Source: Aporrectodea caliginosa
Taxonomy: Eukaryota > Annelida > Clitellata > Crassiclitellata > Lumbricidae
Assembly: GCA_020284085.1 (NCBI GenBank)
Contig: JACEVL010000019.1
Span: 2,748,998-2,812,997 of the forward strand
Direction: 5' to 3'
Length of the DNA stretch: 64,000 bases
This document shows, one piece after another, positions 39,451 to 53,280 of the stretch (position 1 is the first letter of the stretch; the number at the start of each line of letters is the position of its first letter). The notes under the pieces are model-generated. The model ran no database searches, was not told where the DNA came from, and worked only from the letters and a program-made list of their open reading frames with translations. Both the position numbers and the translations under genes were made by a program.

Positions 39451-39639
39451 AGTATGATAATGTTTTATGCGTGCATTCGAATACGTGACACTTGGGTGCA
39501 AAGCAAATTCGACTGCATCGTCACCGTGCCTACAGAGATCGGTTAAGACGCAAAGGTCGTGGGAATCACTGAGGTAGTCTCGTCATAAGGTCTTAAATAA
39601 ATCTAGCATTATACATAGGCCTACAGTGACTCTCTTCGC

Positions 39640-39890
39640 TCCCCTAAGCAGGCTGAGCTTCTTGTTCCCGGTCGCAGACGTCTATTATGCAGCGCCGTGC
39701 CTTTTCTGTTGCTGGTCCTGCAATCTGGAATGGGCTTCCTGTGGATCTACGCCTAATGCATAGAGCCCTTGCGGCCACGTCCTTTTCTAACTTCGAGACG
39801 CTTTTCTTTAGCAGGGGTTGGGTCGGGGAGCGCTCCTTAGTAGATAATCTGAAGGGGCGCTATATAAATCTCTTAAATGAATGAATTAAT
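39640..39890 (+). pseudogene. CR1-like LINE 3' fragment (uninterrupted copy)
   Basis: Inverted counterpart of 35985-36545 without the MITE. It reads AGPAIWNGLPVDLRLMHRAL then FSNFETLFFSRGWVG, and a GGGGCGCTATATAAATC terminus. Confidence 0.85.
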
Positions 39891-40427
39891 ATATTATATC
39901 CTGGTTTAGATAGTATTATAATATTAAATAGGAGTTGTCTGATCTGATACTTTTATGGTGATGTAGAATTACCAGTTAAGTTGTCTCTTGTGAGCATAAG
40001 ATTTTCAATGCCTAGTTGTGTAGAGACCGAAGTACAATTAACTTTATTTCTACGCGAACTAAACTTATGAAGTGGTTGGTCTCGTCTCCAAGGTACCTGT
40101 AGTCTATGCATCACAAAGACATCTAACTCTCACTACAGCATTTAATCTAGACATGAAAGAAAACGCTAATACCTCATAAATTGAGACTTATGCTAACATA
40201 AAGGATGTTAAAGTTCATTGAGTACAAGTTCACCCCCAAGTAAATACTTCATAACTAGAACATACAGAACTAAGGGACTTGCTCAAACAAGCTCCCAAAG
40301 CCAAACCAAACAGAGTTGACTGTTGACATTATGCTCAGAGTTCTGGTTGACGCTGCGTAAAGAAAGAGCAGAGACGACGGTCCAGGAAGCCCGCTGTACA
40401 TGGTCACCTCATCACCCAACACCTCTG

Positions 40428-43400
40428 CAGATGGTAGAAGAGACACATTGACCACTGACCAGACCATCACCCAGATGGTAGAAGAGACACATTGACCACT
40501 GACCAGACCATCATCCAGATGGTAGAAGAGACACATTGACCACTGACCAGATCATTATCCAGATGGTAGAAGAGACACATTGACCACTGACCAGACCATC
40601 ACCCAGATGGTATAAGAGACACATTGACCACTGACCAGACCATCACCCAGATGGTATAAGAGACACATTGACCACTGACCAGACCATCACCCAGATGGTA
40701 GAAGAGACACATTGACCACTGACCAGACCATCATCCAGATGGTAGAAGAGACACATTGACCACTGACCAGACCATCACCCAGATGGTATAAGAGACACAT
40801 TGACCACTGACCAGACCATCATCCAGATGGTAGAAGAGACACATTGACCACTGACCAGACCATCACCCAGATGGTAGAAGAGATACATTGACCACTGACC
40901 AGACCATCACCCAGATGGTAGAAGAGATACATTGACCACTGACCAGACCATCACCCAGATGGTAGAAGAGATACATTGACCACTGACCAGACCATCACCC
41001 AGATGGTAGAAGAGACACATTGACCACTGACCAGACCATCATCCAGATGGTAGAAGAGATACATTGACCACTGACCAGACCATCACCCAGATGGTAGAAG
41101 AGACACATTGACCACTGACCAGACCATCATCCAGATGGTAGAAGAGACACATTGACCACTGACCAGACCATCATCCAGATGGTAGAAGAGATACATTGAC
41201 CACTGACCAGACCATCACCCAGATGGTAGAAGAGATACATTGACCACTGACCAGACCATCACCCAGATGGTAGAAGAGACACATTGACCACTGACCAGAC
41301 CATCACCCAGATGGTAGAAGAGATACATTGACCACTGACCAGACCATCATCCAGATGGTAGAAGAGACACATTGACCACTGACCAGACCATCATCCAGAT
41401 GGTAGAAGAGATACATTGACCACTGACCAGACCATCACCCAGATGGTAGAAGAGATACATTGACCACTGACCAGACCATCACCCAGATGGTAGAAGAGAC
41501 ACATTGACCACTGACCAGACCATCACCCAGATGGTAGAAGAGACACATTGACCACTGACCAGACCATCACCCAGATGGTAGAAGAGATACATTGACCACT
41601 GACCAGACCATCACCCAGATGGTAGAAGAGATACATTGACCACTGACCAGACCATCACCCAGATGGTAGAAGAGATACATTGACCACTGACCAGACCATC
41701 ACCCAGATGGTAGAAGAGACACAGTGACCACTGACCAGACCATCACCCAGATGGTAGAAGAGACACAGTGACCACTGACCAGACCATCACCCAGATGGTA
41801 GAAGAGATACATTGACCACTGACCAGACCATCACCCAGATGGTAGAAGAGATACATTGACCACTGACCAGACCATCACCCAGATGGTAGAAGAGACACAT
41901 TGACCACTGACCAGACCATCACCCAGATGGTAGAAGAGATACATTGACCACTGACCAGACCATCACCCAGATGGTAGAAGAGACACATTGACCACTGACC
42001 AGACCATCACCCAGATGGTAGAAGAGATACATTGACCACTGACCAGACCATCACCCAGATGGTAGAAGAGACACATTGACCACTGACCAGATCATTATCC
42101 AGATGGTAGAAGAGATACATTGACCACTGACCAGACCATCACCCAGATGGTAGAAGACACAGTGACCACTGACCAGACCATCACCCAGATGGTAGAAGAG
42201 ACACAGACACAGTGACCACTGACCAGACCATCACCCAGATGGTAGAAGAGACCACTGACAGACCATCACCCAGATGGTAGAAGAGATACATTGACCACTG
42301 ACCAGACCATCACCCAGATGGTAGAAGAGATACATTGACCACTGACCAGATCATCATCCAGATGGTAGAAGAGATACATTGACCACTGACCAGACCATCA
42401 CCCAGATGGTAGAAGAGACACATTGACCACTGACCAGATCATTATCCAGATGGTAGAAGAGACACACTGACCACTGACCAGATCATTATCCAGATGGTAG
42501 AAGAGATACATTGACCACTGACCAGACCATCACCCAGATGGTATAAGAGACACATTGACCACTGACCAGATCATTATCCAGATGGTAGAAGAGACACACT
42601 GACCACTGACCAGATCATTATCCAGATGGTAGAAGAGATACATTGACCACTGACCAGACCATCACCCAGATGGTAGAAGAGACACATTGACCACTGACCA
42701 GATCATTATCCAGATGGTAGAGAGACACACTGACCACTGACCAGATCATTATCCAGATGGTAGAAGAGACACACTGACCACTGACCAGATCATTATCCAG
42801 ATGGTAGAAGAGACACATTGACCACTGACCAGACCATCACCCAGATGGTAGAAGAGAGACACAGTGACCACTGACCAGACCATCACCCAGATGGTAGAAG
42901 AGATACATTGACCACTGACCAGACCATCACCCAGATGGTAGAAGAGATACATTGACCACTGACCAGACCATCACCCAGATGGTAGAAGAGATACATTGAC
43001 CACTGACCAGACCATCACCCAGATGGTAGAAGAGACACAGTGACCACTGACCAGACCATCACCCAGATGGTAGAAGAGATACATTGACCACTGACCAGAC
43101 CATCACCCAGATGGTAGAAGAGATACATTGACCACTGACCAGACCATCACCCAGATGGTAGAAGAGATACATTGACCACTGACCAGACCATCACCCAGAT
43201 GGTAGAAGAGACACAGTGACCACTGACCAGACCATCACCCAGATGGTAGAAGAGATACATTGACCACTGACCAGACCATCACCCAGATGGTAGAAGAGAT
43301 ACATTGACCACTGACCAGACCATCACCCAGATGGTAGAAGAGATACATTGACCACTGACCAGACCATCACCCAGATGGTAGAAGAGACACAGTGACCACT

Positions 43401-45930
43401 GACCAGACCATCACCCAGATGGTAGAAGAGATACATTGACCACTGACCAGACCATCACCCAGATGGTAGAAGAGACACAGACACAGTGACCACTGACCAG
43501 ACCATCACCCAGATGGTAGAAGAGATACATTGACCACTGACCAGATCATCACCCAGATGGTAGAAGAGATACATTGACCACTGACCAGACCATCACCCAG
43601 ATGGTAGAAGACACAGACACAGTGACCACTGACCAGACCATCACCCAGATGGTAGAAGAGATACATTGACCACTGACCAGACCATCACCCAGATGGTAGA
43701 AGAGACACATTGACCACTGACCAGATCATTATCCAGATGGTAGAAGAGACACATTGACCACTGACCAGACCATCACCCAGATGGTAGAAGAGACACATTG
43801 ACCACTGACCAGACCATCATCCAGATGGTAGAAGAGATACATTGACCACTGACCAGACCATCACCCAGATGGTAGAAGAGATACATTGACCACTGACCAG
43901 ACCATCACCCAGATGGTAGAAGAGATACATTGACCACTGACCAGACCATCACCCAGATGGTAGAAGAGACACATTGACCACTGACCAGACCATCACCCAG
44001 ATGGTAGAAGAGACACATTGACCACTGACCAGACCATCACCCAGATGGTAGAAGAGATACATTGACCACTGACCAGACCATCACCCAGATGGTAGAAGAG
44101 ACACAGACACAGTGACCACTGACCAGACCATCACCCAGATGGTAGAAGAGATACATTGACCACTGACCAGACCATCACCCAGATGGTAGAAGAGATACAT
44201 TGACCACTGACCAGACCATCACCCAGATGGTAGAAGAGACACAGTGACCACTGACCAGATCATTATCCAGATGGTAGAAGAGATACATTGACCACTGACC
44301 AGACCATCACCCAGATGGTAGAAGAGACACATTGACCACTGACCAGATCATTATCCAGATGGTAGAAGAGACACACTGACCACTGACCAGATCATTATCC
44401 AGATGGTAGAAGAGATACACTGACCACTGACCAGACTATCACCCAGATGGTAGAAGAGACACATTGACCACTGACCAGATCATTATCCAGATGGTAGAAG
44501 AGACACACTGACCACTGACCAGATCATTATCCAGATGGTAGAAGAGACACACTGACCACTGACCAGATCATTATCCAGATGGTAGAAGAGACACACTGAC
44601 CACTGACCAGACTATCACCCAGATGGTAGAAGAGATACATTGACCACTGACCAGACCATCATCCAGATGGTAGAAGAGATACATTGACCACTGACCAGAC
44701 CATCACCCAGATGGTAGAAGAGACACAGTGACCACTGACCAGACCATCACCCAGATGGTAGAAGAGACACAGACACAGTGACCACTGACCAGACCATCAC
44801 CCAGATGGTAGAAGAGACACACTGACCACTGACCAGACCATCACCCAGATGGTAGAAGAGACACATTGACCACTGACCAGATCATTATCCAGATGGTAGA
44901 AGAGACAGATGGTAGAAGAGACACTGACCACTGACCAGACTATCACCCAGATGGTAGAAGAGACACACTGACCACTGACCAGACCATCATCCAGATGGTA
45001 GAAGAGATACATTGACCACTGACCGGACCATCACCCAGATGGTAGAAGAGACACACTGACCACTGACCAGACCATCATCCAGATGGTAGAAGAGATACAT
45101 TGACCACTGACCGGACCATCACCCAGATGGTAGAAGAGACACAGTGACCACTGACCAGACCATCACCCAGATGGTAGAAGAGACACAGTGACCACTGACC
45201 AGACCATCACCCAGATGGTAGAAGAGACACAGACACAGTGACCACTGACCAGACTATCACCCAGATGGTAGAAGAGACACATTGACCACTGACCAGACCA
45301 TCATCCAGATGGTAGAAGAGACACACTGACCACTGACCAGACCATCACCCAGATGGTAGAAGAGACACAGACACAGTGACCACTGACCAGACCATCACCC
45401 AGATGGTAGAAGAGACACAGACACAGTGACCACTGACCAGACTATCACCCAGATGGTAGAAGAGACACATTGACCACTGACCAGACCATCATCCAGATGG
45501 TAGAAGAGACACACTGACCACTGACCAGACTATCACCCAGATGGTAGAAGAGACACACTGACCACTGACCAGACCATCACCCAGATGGTAGAAGAGACAC
45601 ATTGACCACTGACCAGACCATCATCCAGATGGTAGAAGAGACACATTGACCACTGACCAGACCATCACCCAGATGGTAGAAGAGACACATTGACCACTGA
45701 CCAGATCATTATCCAGATGGTAGAAGAGACACAGACACAGTGACCACTGACCAGACCATCACCCAGATGGTAGAAGCGACACAGACACAGTGACCACTGA
45801 CCAGACCATCACCCAGATGGTAGAAGAGATACATTGACCACTGACCAGATCATTATCCAGATGGTAGAAGAGACACAGACACAGTGACCACTGACCAGAC
45901 CATCACCCAGATGGTAGAAGCGACACATTG
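40428..45930. repeat. 44-bp minisatellite, long right array (about 125 units)
   Basis: The unit reads GACCAGACCATCACCCAGAT, then GGTAGAAGAGATACATTGAC and CACT. Recurrent variants are ACACATT/ATACATT/ACACAGT, CATCATC/CATTATC and a 6-bp ACAGAC insert. The variants occur in repeated runs (higher-order blocks around 42.9-43.5 kb). Each unit holds CCATCACCCAGATGG, a 5-bp stem with a 5-base loop. Confidence 0.97.
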
Positions 45931-46191
45931 TCCGGATGGTAATAGGTATGGTCATAGGTAATCGGGCCACCAGATCTGCGCAGGATCTGCGCAGGATAGG
46001 CTTTTATGAGTTTACAGTCGACCGATTCATCAGTCGTAGGACATTCCAGTGGTTGACGGCCGATAACATTGTCTAGATTCTAGAACATCGAAGTATAATT
46101 GTCTATAGGCAGACCTCTGTCCCCATAGGTAACCGATTCAAACTGTCGGTCAGGGCCTCGATTAATTACATGCGACCAAATGGTTACGTAT

Positions 46192-46290
46192 CGATAGTCC
46201 GAAGGTTCGATAGTCCGAAGGTTCGATAGTCCGAAGGTTCGATAATCCGAAGGTTCGATAGTCCGAAGGTTCGATAGTCCGAAAGTTTCA
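46192..46290. repeat. 16-bp tandem repeat, FB-B left end
   Basis: Six copies of TCGATAGTCCGAAGGT (one with TAATCC). The same repeat occurs at the L2 start (49749-49796) and, inverted, at 57652-57692 and 57772-57846. Confidence 0.95.
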
Positions 46291-46789
46291 TGGGAAAACA
46301 TATATGGGTAAACGTGTAGTTTAGCGTCGTAAATTATTTTTCGACTTAAAAAGCATTCTCATATGAATTTGAACGTTTACCCTTATATATTTCATATTCC
46401 GGAATATATTATTTTGTGCTAAAAAACCCAAAACAACCGAATAAAACTAAAGTTAGAAGAGAAAATGAAAACGAAGTGAGCCGTTAAGCGATCATTCGAC
46501 GACAACAGGACGTCAAGCGGCTATGGTACATTACCCGCGGCTCAAGGAATCTATATTGACCGCGCTATTAATAGCTACACCTCAACTTGACCGCGGGTAT
46601 TAATAGCTACACCTCAATATAATGCTGAATATTGCGTTAAGTTGACGTGTTAAGCCTATGAGATACGAACAGGCCGCACACTCGTACGCTTCACTAATTA
46701 CCGTCTATGAGGCACTAACACTTCCCACACGATTGATTTGCAGGTGTTTTATGCTATCAGTCTGCATTGAAACTGGCATACAGTGCGTT

Positions 46790-48810
46790 TGCAAGTGGTG
46801 TAATAACGAATACACTTACTTACTTACTTTTCTTCTGCATTATGTAAAAGTCCTGCACGTGGAATTTTTACCAGGGTACTCCTACCATAATTCTAATCCT
46901 TACATATCCTTCCTAATAACTCATTTCCTGCAAAAACTCTTTTCCCAGTGTTCACGCTTCACACTAACCATTATTGTGAAGCCTAAATGCATTGGACAAT
47001 TTGCATTGCAAGAAATGTCCTTATTTGACCCTTGAAATAAAATACTTATCGTATAAGTATGCAAAAGCACTTTCCAGGGTGTAAAGAGCAACTTTGAGAC
47101 TAACCAAAACGGCAATCATCCATCACCTTCAATCATTATTCTCACAGTGGTAATCCTTCAAACTTACCCATTAGTGTCAAGCCAAAAATCATTGGAACAA
47201 ATACATTGCAAGAAATGCTTTTATTTGACCATTGAAATAAAATACTTATCGTCTAAATATGCAAACGCCCATTCTAGGGCCAAAGGAGAACCCCAATGCT
47301 AATCAAAACTCCAATCAATCATCTGTTTAAATCACCATTCTCGAAGTGGTAGCCTTTGGTACTTACCATTATTGTCAACGCAAAATCCATTATACAAATG
47401 CATTGCAAGAGATACTGTTACTTGATCCTTGAAATAAAATATTTAGACCCTTAGTATATGAAACCCCTTTGTAGGGCCTAAAGAGAACCCTCAGTGCTAT
47501 CCAAAACGCCAATCACCCGTCTGTTTCAATCACCATTGTCTAATTGGTAGCCCTTGAAACTTACCATTATTGTCAATGCAAAATCCATTGTGAAAATGCA
47601 TTGCAAGATATACTGTTACATGATCGTTGAAATAAAATACTTAGACCCTAAGTATGTGAAAGCAGTATACAGGGACTAAAGAGCACCCTGAGTTCTATAG
47701 AAACCGCCAATCACCCATCTCTGTCAATGACCATTGTCTAGAGGGTAGCACTTCAAGAATATCACCATTGCCAATGCGAAATCCATGTACAAATGCATTG
47801 CAAGATAAACTGTTACTTGATCGTTGAAATAAAATACTTATACCCTTAGTATGTGAAAGCCGTACCTAGGGAATAAAGAGCACCCTTAGTGCTATCCAAA
47901 GCGCCAATCACCCATCTTTTTCAATCACCACTGTCTAAATGGTAGCCCTACAAGAATACCACTATTTCCAATGCAAGATCCATTGTACAAATGCATTGCA
48001 AGATATACTGTTACTTAACCCTTGAAATAAAATACTTAGACCCTAAGTATGTTAAAGCCGTACCTAGGGAATAAAGAGCACCCTTAGTGCTATCCAAAGC
48101 GCCAATCACCCATCCCTTTCAATCACCACTGTCTAAGTGGTAGCCCTTCAAGAATACCACTATTTCCAATGCAAGATCCATTGTACAAATGCATTGCAAG
48201 ATATACTGTTACTTTACCTTTGAAATAAAATACTTAGACCCTAAGTATGTGAAAACCGTACCTAGGGAATAAAGAGCACCCTTAGTGCTATCCAAAGCCC
48301 CAATCACCCATCCCTTTCAATCACCACTGTCTAAGTGGTAGCCCTTCGAGAATACCACTATTTCCAATGCAAAATCCATTGTACAAGTGCATTGCAAGAT
48401 ATACTGTTACTTAACCCTTGAAATAAAATACTTAGACCCTAAGTATGTGAAAGCCGTATCTAGGCACTAAAGAGCACCCTTAGTGCTATCCAAAGCGCCA
48501 ATCACCCATCCTTTTCAATCACCACTGTCTAAGTGGTAGCCCTACAAGAATACCACTATTTCCAATGCAAGATCCATTGTACATATGCATTGCAAGATAT
48601 ACTGTTACTTGACCCTTGAAATAAAATACTTAGACCCTAAATATGTGAAAGCCGTACCTAGGCACTAAAGAGCACCCTTAGTGCTATCCAAAGCGCCAAT
48701 CACCCGTCCCTTTCAATCACCACTGTCTAAGTGGTAGCCCTACAAGAATACCACTATTTCCAATGCAAGATCCATTGTACAAATGCATTGCAAGATATAC
48801 TGTTACTTAA
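46790..48810. repeat. FB-B array of ~195-bp units (L1)
   Basis: About ten units. Each contains CAATCACCCATCC, TAGCCCTTCAAGAATACCAC, TGCATTGCAAGATATACTGT and GAAATAAAATACTTAGACCC. Outer units are more diverged from the consensus than inner ones. Short ORFs at the outer edge (46658-47035, 50285-50554) are shared between copies but resemble nothing known. Confidence 0.9.
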
Positions 48811-49748
48811 ACACATTGACCGCCACCACGGTTTCAATCCCTACGCCACCGAAATTTGCAAAAAATGGAAATTTTTTCTTCACATATTTTAGTACATATA
48901 TAATTTTTTTTACTATTTTCAACATGTATACATCGCAAAGTCACATGTTTGCAGTCTTGTCTCTTTGAGGAAACAATGTTCCCCTCAGATTTCAGCTTCG
49001 CAGTGGTAGACTTCGATACATGGAACAACACACAGTGCTGGCTTCGACAAGCACGTTTTGCAACAGTGACCTGGTTCCCTTCGAATGCCTTTCATGTTGC
49101 TTGGAAGTGACTTCTATCTCAGTTGTTGGCAACAAGTCCAGGAAGTGTTGTCCAATAAGTCAGGACATGTCCAGTGCTTTGTGATGAACAAATGCACGAG
49201 ACTGATCAGCTGCCACCACAGGGCAAATAGGCCTAATATCATTCAAGAGACTGTACATGACTTGCAGTCTAAGCCGTTTCTGACATTTGATACTGCCACA
49301 TTCTTGTATAGCAGATACGAAGTTGTCTGTGCTAGATCAAGGAAGCGTAGAACGATCTTCCGATACCACTTCAGTGATTTTCGAAGAGGAGAATTATAGT
49401 AAGATGTCAGTTGGTCGCTTCGGTCGACTCCGCACGTCTTGATGTTGTATGTGAGGATGGAACCTGGCTTCCATGCAAGCTCTCCTATGTCTGTTCAATT
49501 TCACTGAAGTTGTCAGGTTCCCAGTATGATGTAGCCTAAGCTCAGCATCACTAGGCCTACATCTCGTTTGTTCTTCCATTTATGATAACAATCCGCCCGT
49601 GTCGACGACAAAACATCACCTTTTTCTCAACATTTCGACCAAAAATAACAATGATAATAAAAATGCGATAAAAAATTTAATTCTTTTCCGATTTTCAAAA
49701 TTTCTTCGCCAATATGTCACTAGTGTATCGTGCTATTATTATTATTAT
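48811..49748 (-). mobile_element. piggyBac-type transposon relic
   Basis: At 48807-48810 TTAA is followed by ACACATTGACCGCCACCACG. The uninterrupted units read ACTTAACCC at this point, so the element entered at TTAA, the piggyBac target. The right terminus is lost at the junction with L2 (the (ATT)n near 49733-49748). Confidence 0.65.
48986..49580 (-). pseudogene. piggyBac transposase C-terminal relic
   Basis: Reading the minus strand across several frameshifts: WKNKRDV, then YNIKTCGVDRSDQLTSYYN, then LKWYRKIVLRFLDLAQTTSY, then ALCVVPCIEVYHCEAEI and a stop at 48986. These match the piggyBac order 'GVDRSDQ..Y', 'KWYKKIFWHLLDLALVNSYILY' and the cysteine-rich C-terminal zinc domain. Many frame breaks make it inactive. 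Confidence 0.85.
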
Positions 49749-50284
49749 TCGATAATCCGAAGGTTCGATAGTCCGAAGGTTCGATAGTCCGAAAGTTTCA
49801 TGGGAAAACATATATGCCTATGGGTAAACGTGTAGTTTAGCGTCGTAAATTATTTTTTGACTTAAAAAGCATTCCCATATCAATTTGAACGTTTACCCTT
49901 ATATATTTCATATTCCGGAATATATTATTTTGTGCTAAAAAAACCCAAAACAACCGAATAAAACTAAAGTTAGAAGAGAAAATGAAAACGAAGTGAGCCG
50001 TTAAGCGATCATTCGACGACAACAGGACGTCAAGCGGCTATGGTACATTACCCGCGGCTCAAGGAATCTATATTGACCGCGGCTATTAATAGCTACACCT
50101 CAACTTGACCGCGGGTATTAATAGCTACACCTCAATATAATGCTGAATATTGCGTTAAGTTGACGTGTTAAGCCTATGAGATACGAACAGGCCGCGCACT
50201 CGTACGCTTCACTAATTACCGTCTATGAGGCACTAACACTTCCCACACGATTGATTTGCAGGTGTTTTATGCTATCAGTCTGCA

Positions 50285-53279
50285 TTGAAACTGGCATACT
50301 TGTGCGTTTGCAAGTGGTGTAATAACGAATACACTTACTTACTTACTTTTCTTCTGCATTATGTAAAAGTCCTGCACGTGGAATTTTTACCAGGGTACTC
50401 CTACCATAATTCTAATCCTTACATATCCTTCCTAATAACTCATTTCCTGCAAAAACTCTTTTCCCAGTGTTCACGCTTCACAGTAACCATTATTGTGAAG
50501 CCTAAATGCATTGGACAATTTGCATTGCAAGAAATGTCCTTATTTGACCCTTGAAATAAAATACTTATCGTATAAGTATGCAAAAGCACTTTCCAGGGTG
50601 TAAAGAGCAACTTTGAGACTAACCAAAACGGCAATCATCCATCACCTTCAATCATAATCCTCACAGTGGTAATCCTTCAAACTTACCCATTAGTGTCAAG
50701 CCAAAAATCATTGGAACAAATACATTGCAAGAAATGCTTTTATTTGACCATTGAAATAAAATACTTATCGTCTAAATATGCAAACGCCCATTCTAGGGCC
50801 AAAGGAGAACCCCAATGCTAATCAAAACTCCAATCAATCATCTGTTTAAATCACCATTCTCGAAGTGGTAGCCTTTGGTACTTACCATTATTGTCAACGC
50901 AAAATCCATTCTACAAATGCATTGCAAGAGATACTGTTATTTGATCCTTGAAATAAAATATTTCGACCCTTAGTATGTCAAACCCCTTTGTAGGGCCTAA
51001 AGAGAACCCTCAGTGCTATCCAAAACGCCAATCACCCGTCTGTTTCAATCACCATTGTCTAATTGGTAGCCCTTGAAACTTACCATTATTGTCAATGCAA
51101 AATCCATTGTGAAAATGCATTGCAAGATATACTGTTACTTGATCGTTGAAATAAAATACTTAGACCCTAAGTATGTGAAAGCAGTATACAGGGACTAAAG
51201 AGCACCCTGAGTTCTATAGAAACCGCCAATCACCCATCTCTGTCAATGACCATTGTCTAGAGGGTAGCACTTCAAGAATATCACCATTGCCAATGCGAAA
51301 TCCATGTACAAATGCATTGCAAGATAAACTGTTACTTGATCGTTGAAATAAAATACTTATACCCTTAGTATGTGAAAGCCGTATCTAGGCACTAAAGAGC
51401 AACCTTAGTGCTATAGAAACAGCCAATCACTCTTCTCTTTCAATGACCATTGACTAGGTGGTAGCACTTCAAGAATATCACCAATGTCAATGCGAAATCC
51501 ATTGCAAAAATGCATTGCAAGATATACTGTTACTTGACCCTTGAAATAAAATACTTGAGATCATAAGTTTGTGAAAGCCGTATCTAAAGACTAAAGAGCA
51601 CCATTAGTGCTATCCAAAACGCCAATCACCCATCCCTTTCAATCACCACTACCTAAGTGTAGCCCTTCAAGAATACCACTATTTCCAATGCAAGATCCAT
51701 TGTACAAATGCATTGCAATATATACTGTTATTTGACCTTTGAAATAAAATACTTAGACCCTAAGTATGTGAAAACCGTACCTAGGGAATAAAGAGCACCC
51801 TTAGTGCTATCCAAAGCCCCAATCACCCATCCCTTTCAATCACCACTGTCTAAGTGGTAGCCCTTCAAGAATACCACTATTTCCAATGCAAGATCCATTG
51901 TACAAATGCATTGCAATATATACTGTTACTTGACCTTTGAAATAAAATACTTAGACCCTAAATATGTGAAAGCCGTACCTAGGGAATAAAGAGCACCCTT
52001 AGTGCTATCCAAAGCGCCAATCACCCATCCTTTTCAATCACCACTGTCTAAGTGGTAGCCCTTCAAGAATACCACTATTTCCAATGCAAGATCCATTGTA
52101 CAAATGCATTGCAAGATATACTGTTACTTGACCCTTGAAATAAAATACTTAGACCCTAAGTATGTGAAAGCCCTACATAGGACCTAACGTGCACCCCTAG
52201 TTCTAATCGAAACCACACTCACCCACCTCTTAAAATCACTAGTGTCTAAGTTCTCACCCTTCCACTTAAACATTGTTGTCAAGCCAAAATACACTGTAGA
52301 AATCCATTGCAAATTATGTTGTTACTGAAACCTTCTAATTAAATACTTATCATCCAGGTATGAGAATGCACTCTCTAGGGCCTGAAGAGAAGCCTTTATG
52401 CTCACCAATACCACAATCACCCACCTTAAGCTATTCAATCACCAGTGTCTAAGTGCTCACCCTTCCACTTAAACATTGTTGTCAAGCCAAAATACACTGT
52501 AGAAATCCATTGCAAATTATGCTGTTACTGAACCCTTCTAATTAAATACTTATCGTCCAGGTATGTGAATGCACTCTCTAGGTCCTGAAGAGAAACCTTT
52601 TTGCTCACCAATACCACAATCACCCACCTTTTTCAATCACCAGTGTCTAAGTGCTCACCCTTCCACTTAAACATTGTTGTCAAGCCAAAATACACTGTAG
52701 AAATCCATTGCAAATTATGCTGTTACTGAACCCTTCTAATTAAATACTTATCGTCCAGGTATGAGAATGCACTCTCTAGGGCCTGAAGAGAAACCTTCAT
52801 GCTCACCAATACCACAATCACCCACCTTTTTCAATCAACAGTGTCTAAGTAGTCACCCTTCAACTTAACATTATTGTCAAGTCACAATACACTGTAGAAA
52901 TCCATTGCAAATTAAGCTGTTACTGAACCCTTATAATTAAATACATATCACCCAGGTATGAGAATGCACTCTCTAGGGCCTGAAGAGAAGCCTTTATACT
53001 CACGAATACCACAATCACCCACCTTTTTCAATCAACAGTGTCTAAGTGCTCACCCTTCCACTTAAACATTGTTTCCAAACCAAACTACACTGTAGAAATC
53101 CATTGCACATAATGCTGTTACTGGACCCTTTCAATTAAATACTTATCGTCTAGGTATGTGAAAGCGCTCTCTAGGGCCTGAAGACAAACCTTTATGCTAA
53201 CTAAAGCCACAATCAACCACCTTTTTCAATCACTCTTCTCTTAATGCTCACCCTTCAACTGAAACATTATTGTCAAGCC
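50285..53279. repeat. FB-B array of ~195-bp units (L2)
   Basis: About fifteen units. Towards the centre, from about 52190, the units belong to a diverged subfamily (TGCTCACCCTTCCACTTAAA, AAATCCATTGCAAATTATGC). The same subfamily order is mirrored in R just right of the centre. Confidence 0.9.
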
Positions 53280-53280
53280 A

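Larger units (their letters stand above)
34037..46180. mobile_element. Foldback-like unit FB-A (12.1 kb palindrome)
   Basis: Arms 34037-37808 and 38347-46180 are inverted copies around a 540-bp spacer. From outside in: about 200 bp of terminal inverted repeat (TTTGGTCGCATGTAATTAAT at the left end, its complement ending at 46180), a 44-bp minisatellite, a roughly 1.7-kb segment, a 14-bp tandem repeat zone, and a CR1-like LINE fragment near the centre. No transposase is visible. It sits at the junction of the left RLR arm and FB-B, where the right arm has no such insert, so it is younger than the outer duplication. Long tandem-repeat-bearing inverted arms are typical of foldback elements. Confidence 0.8.

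Noticed and set aside
40428..45930. Regularly spaced 44-bp repeats, CRISPR-like at first sight
   Set aside because: There are no unique spacers. The whole unit repeats, and the region is eukaryotic satellite.
46658..47035. 125-codon ORF repeated at 50285-50554
   Set aside because: It lies in the outer part of FB-B arms, has no similarity I recognise, and is broken differently in each copy.
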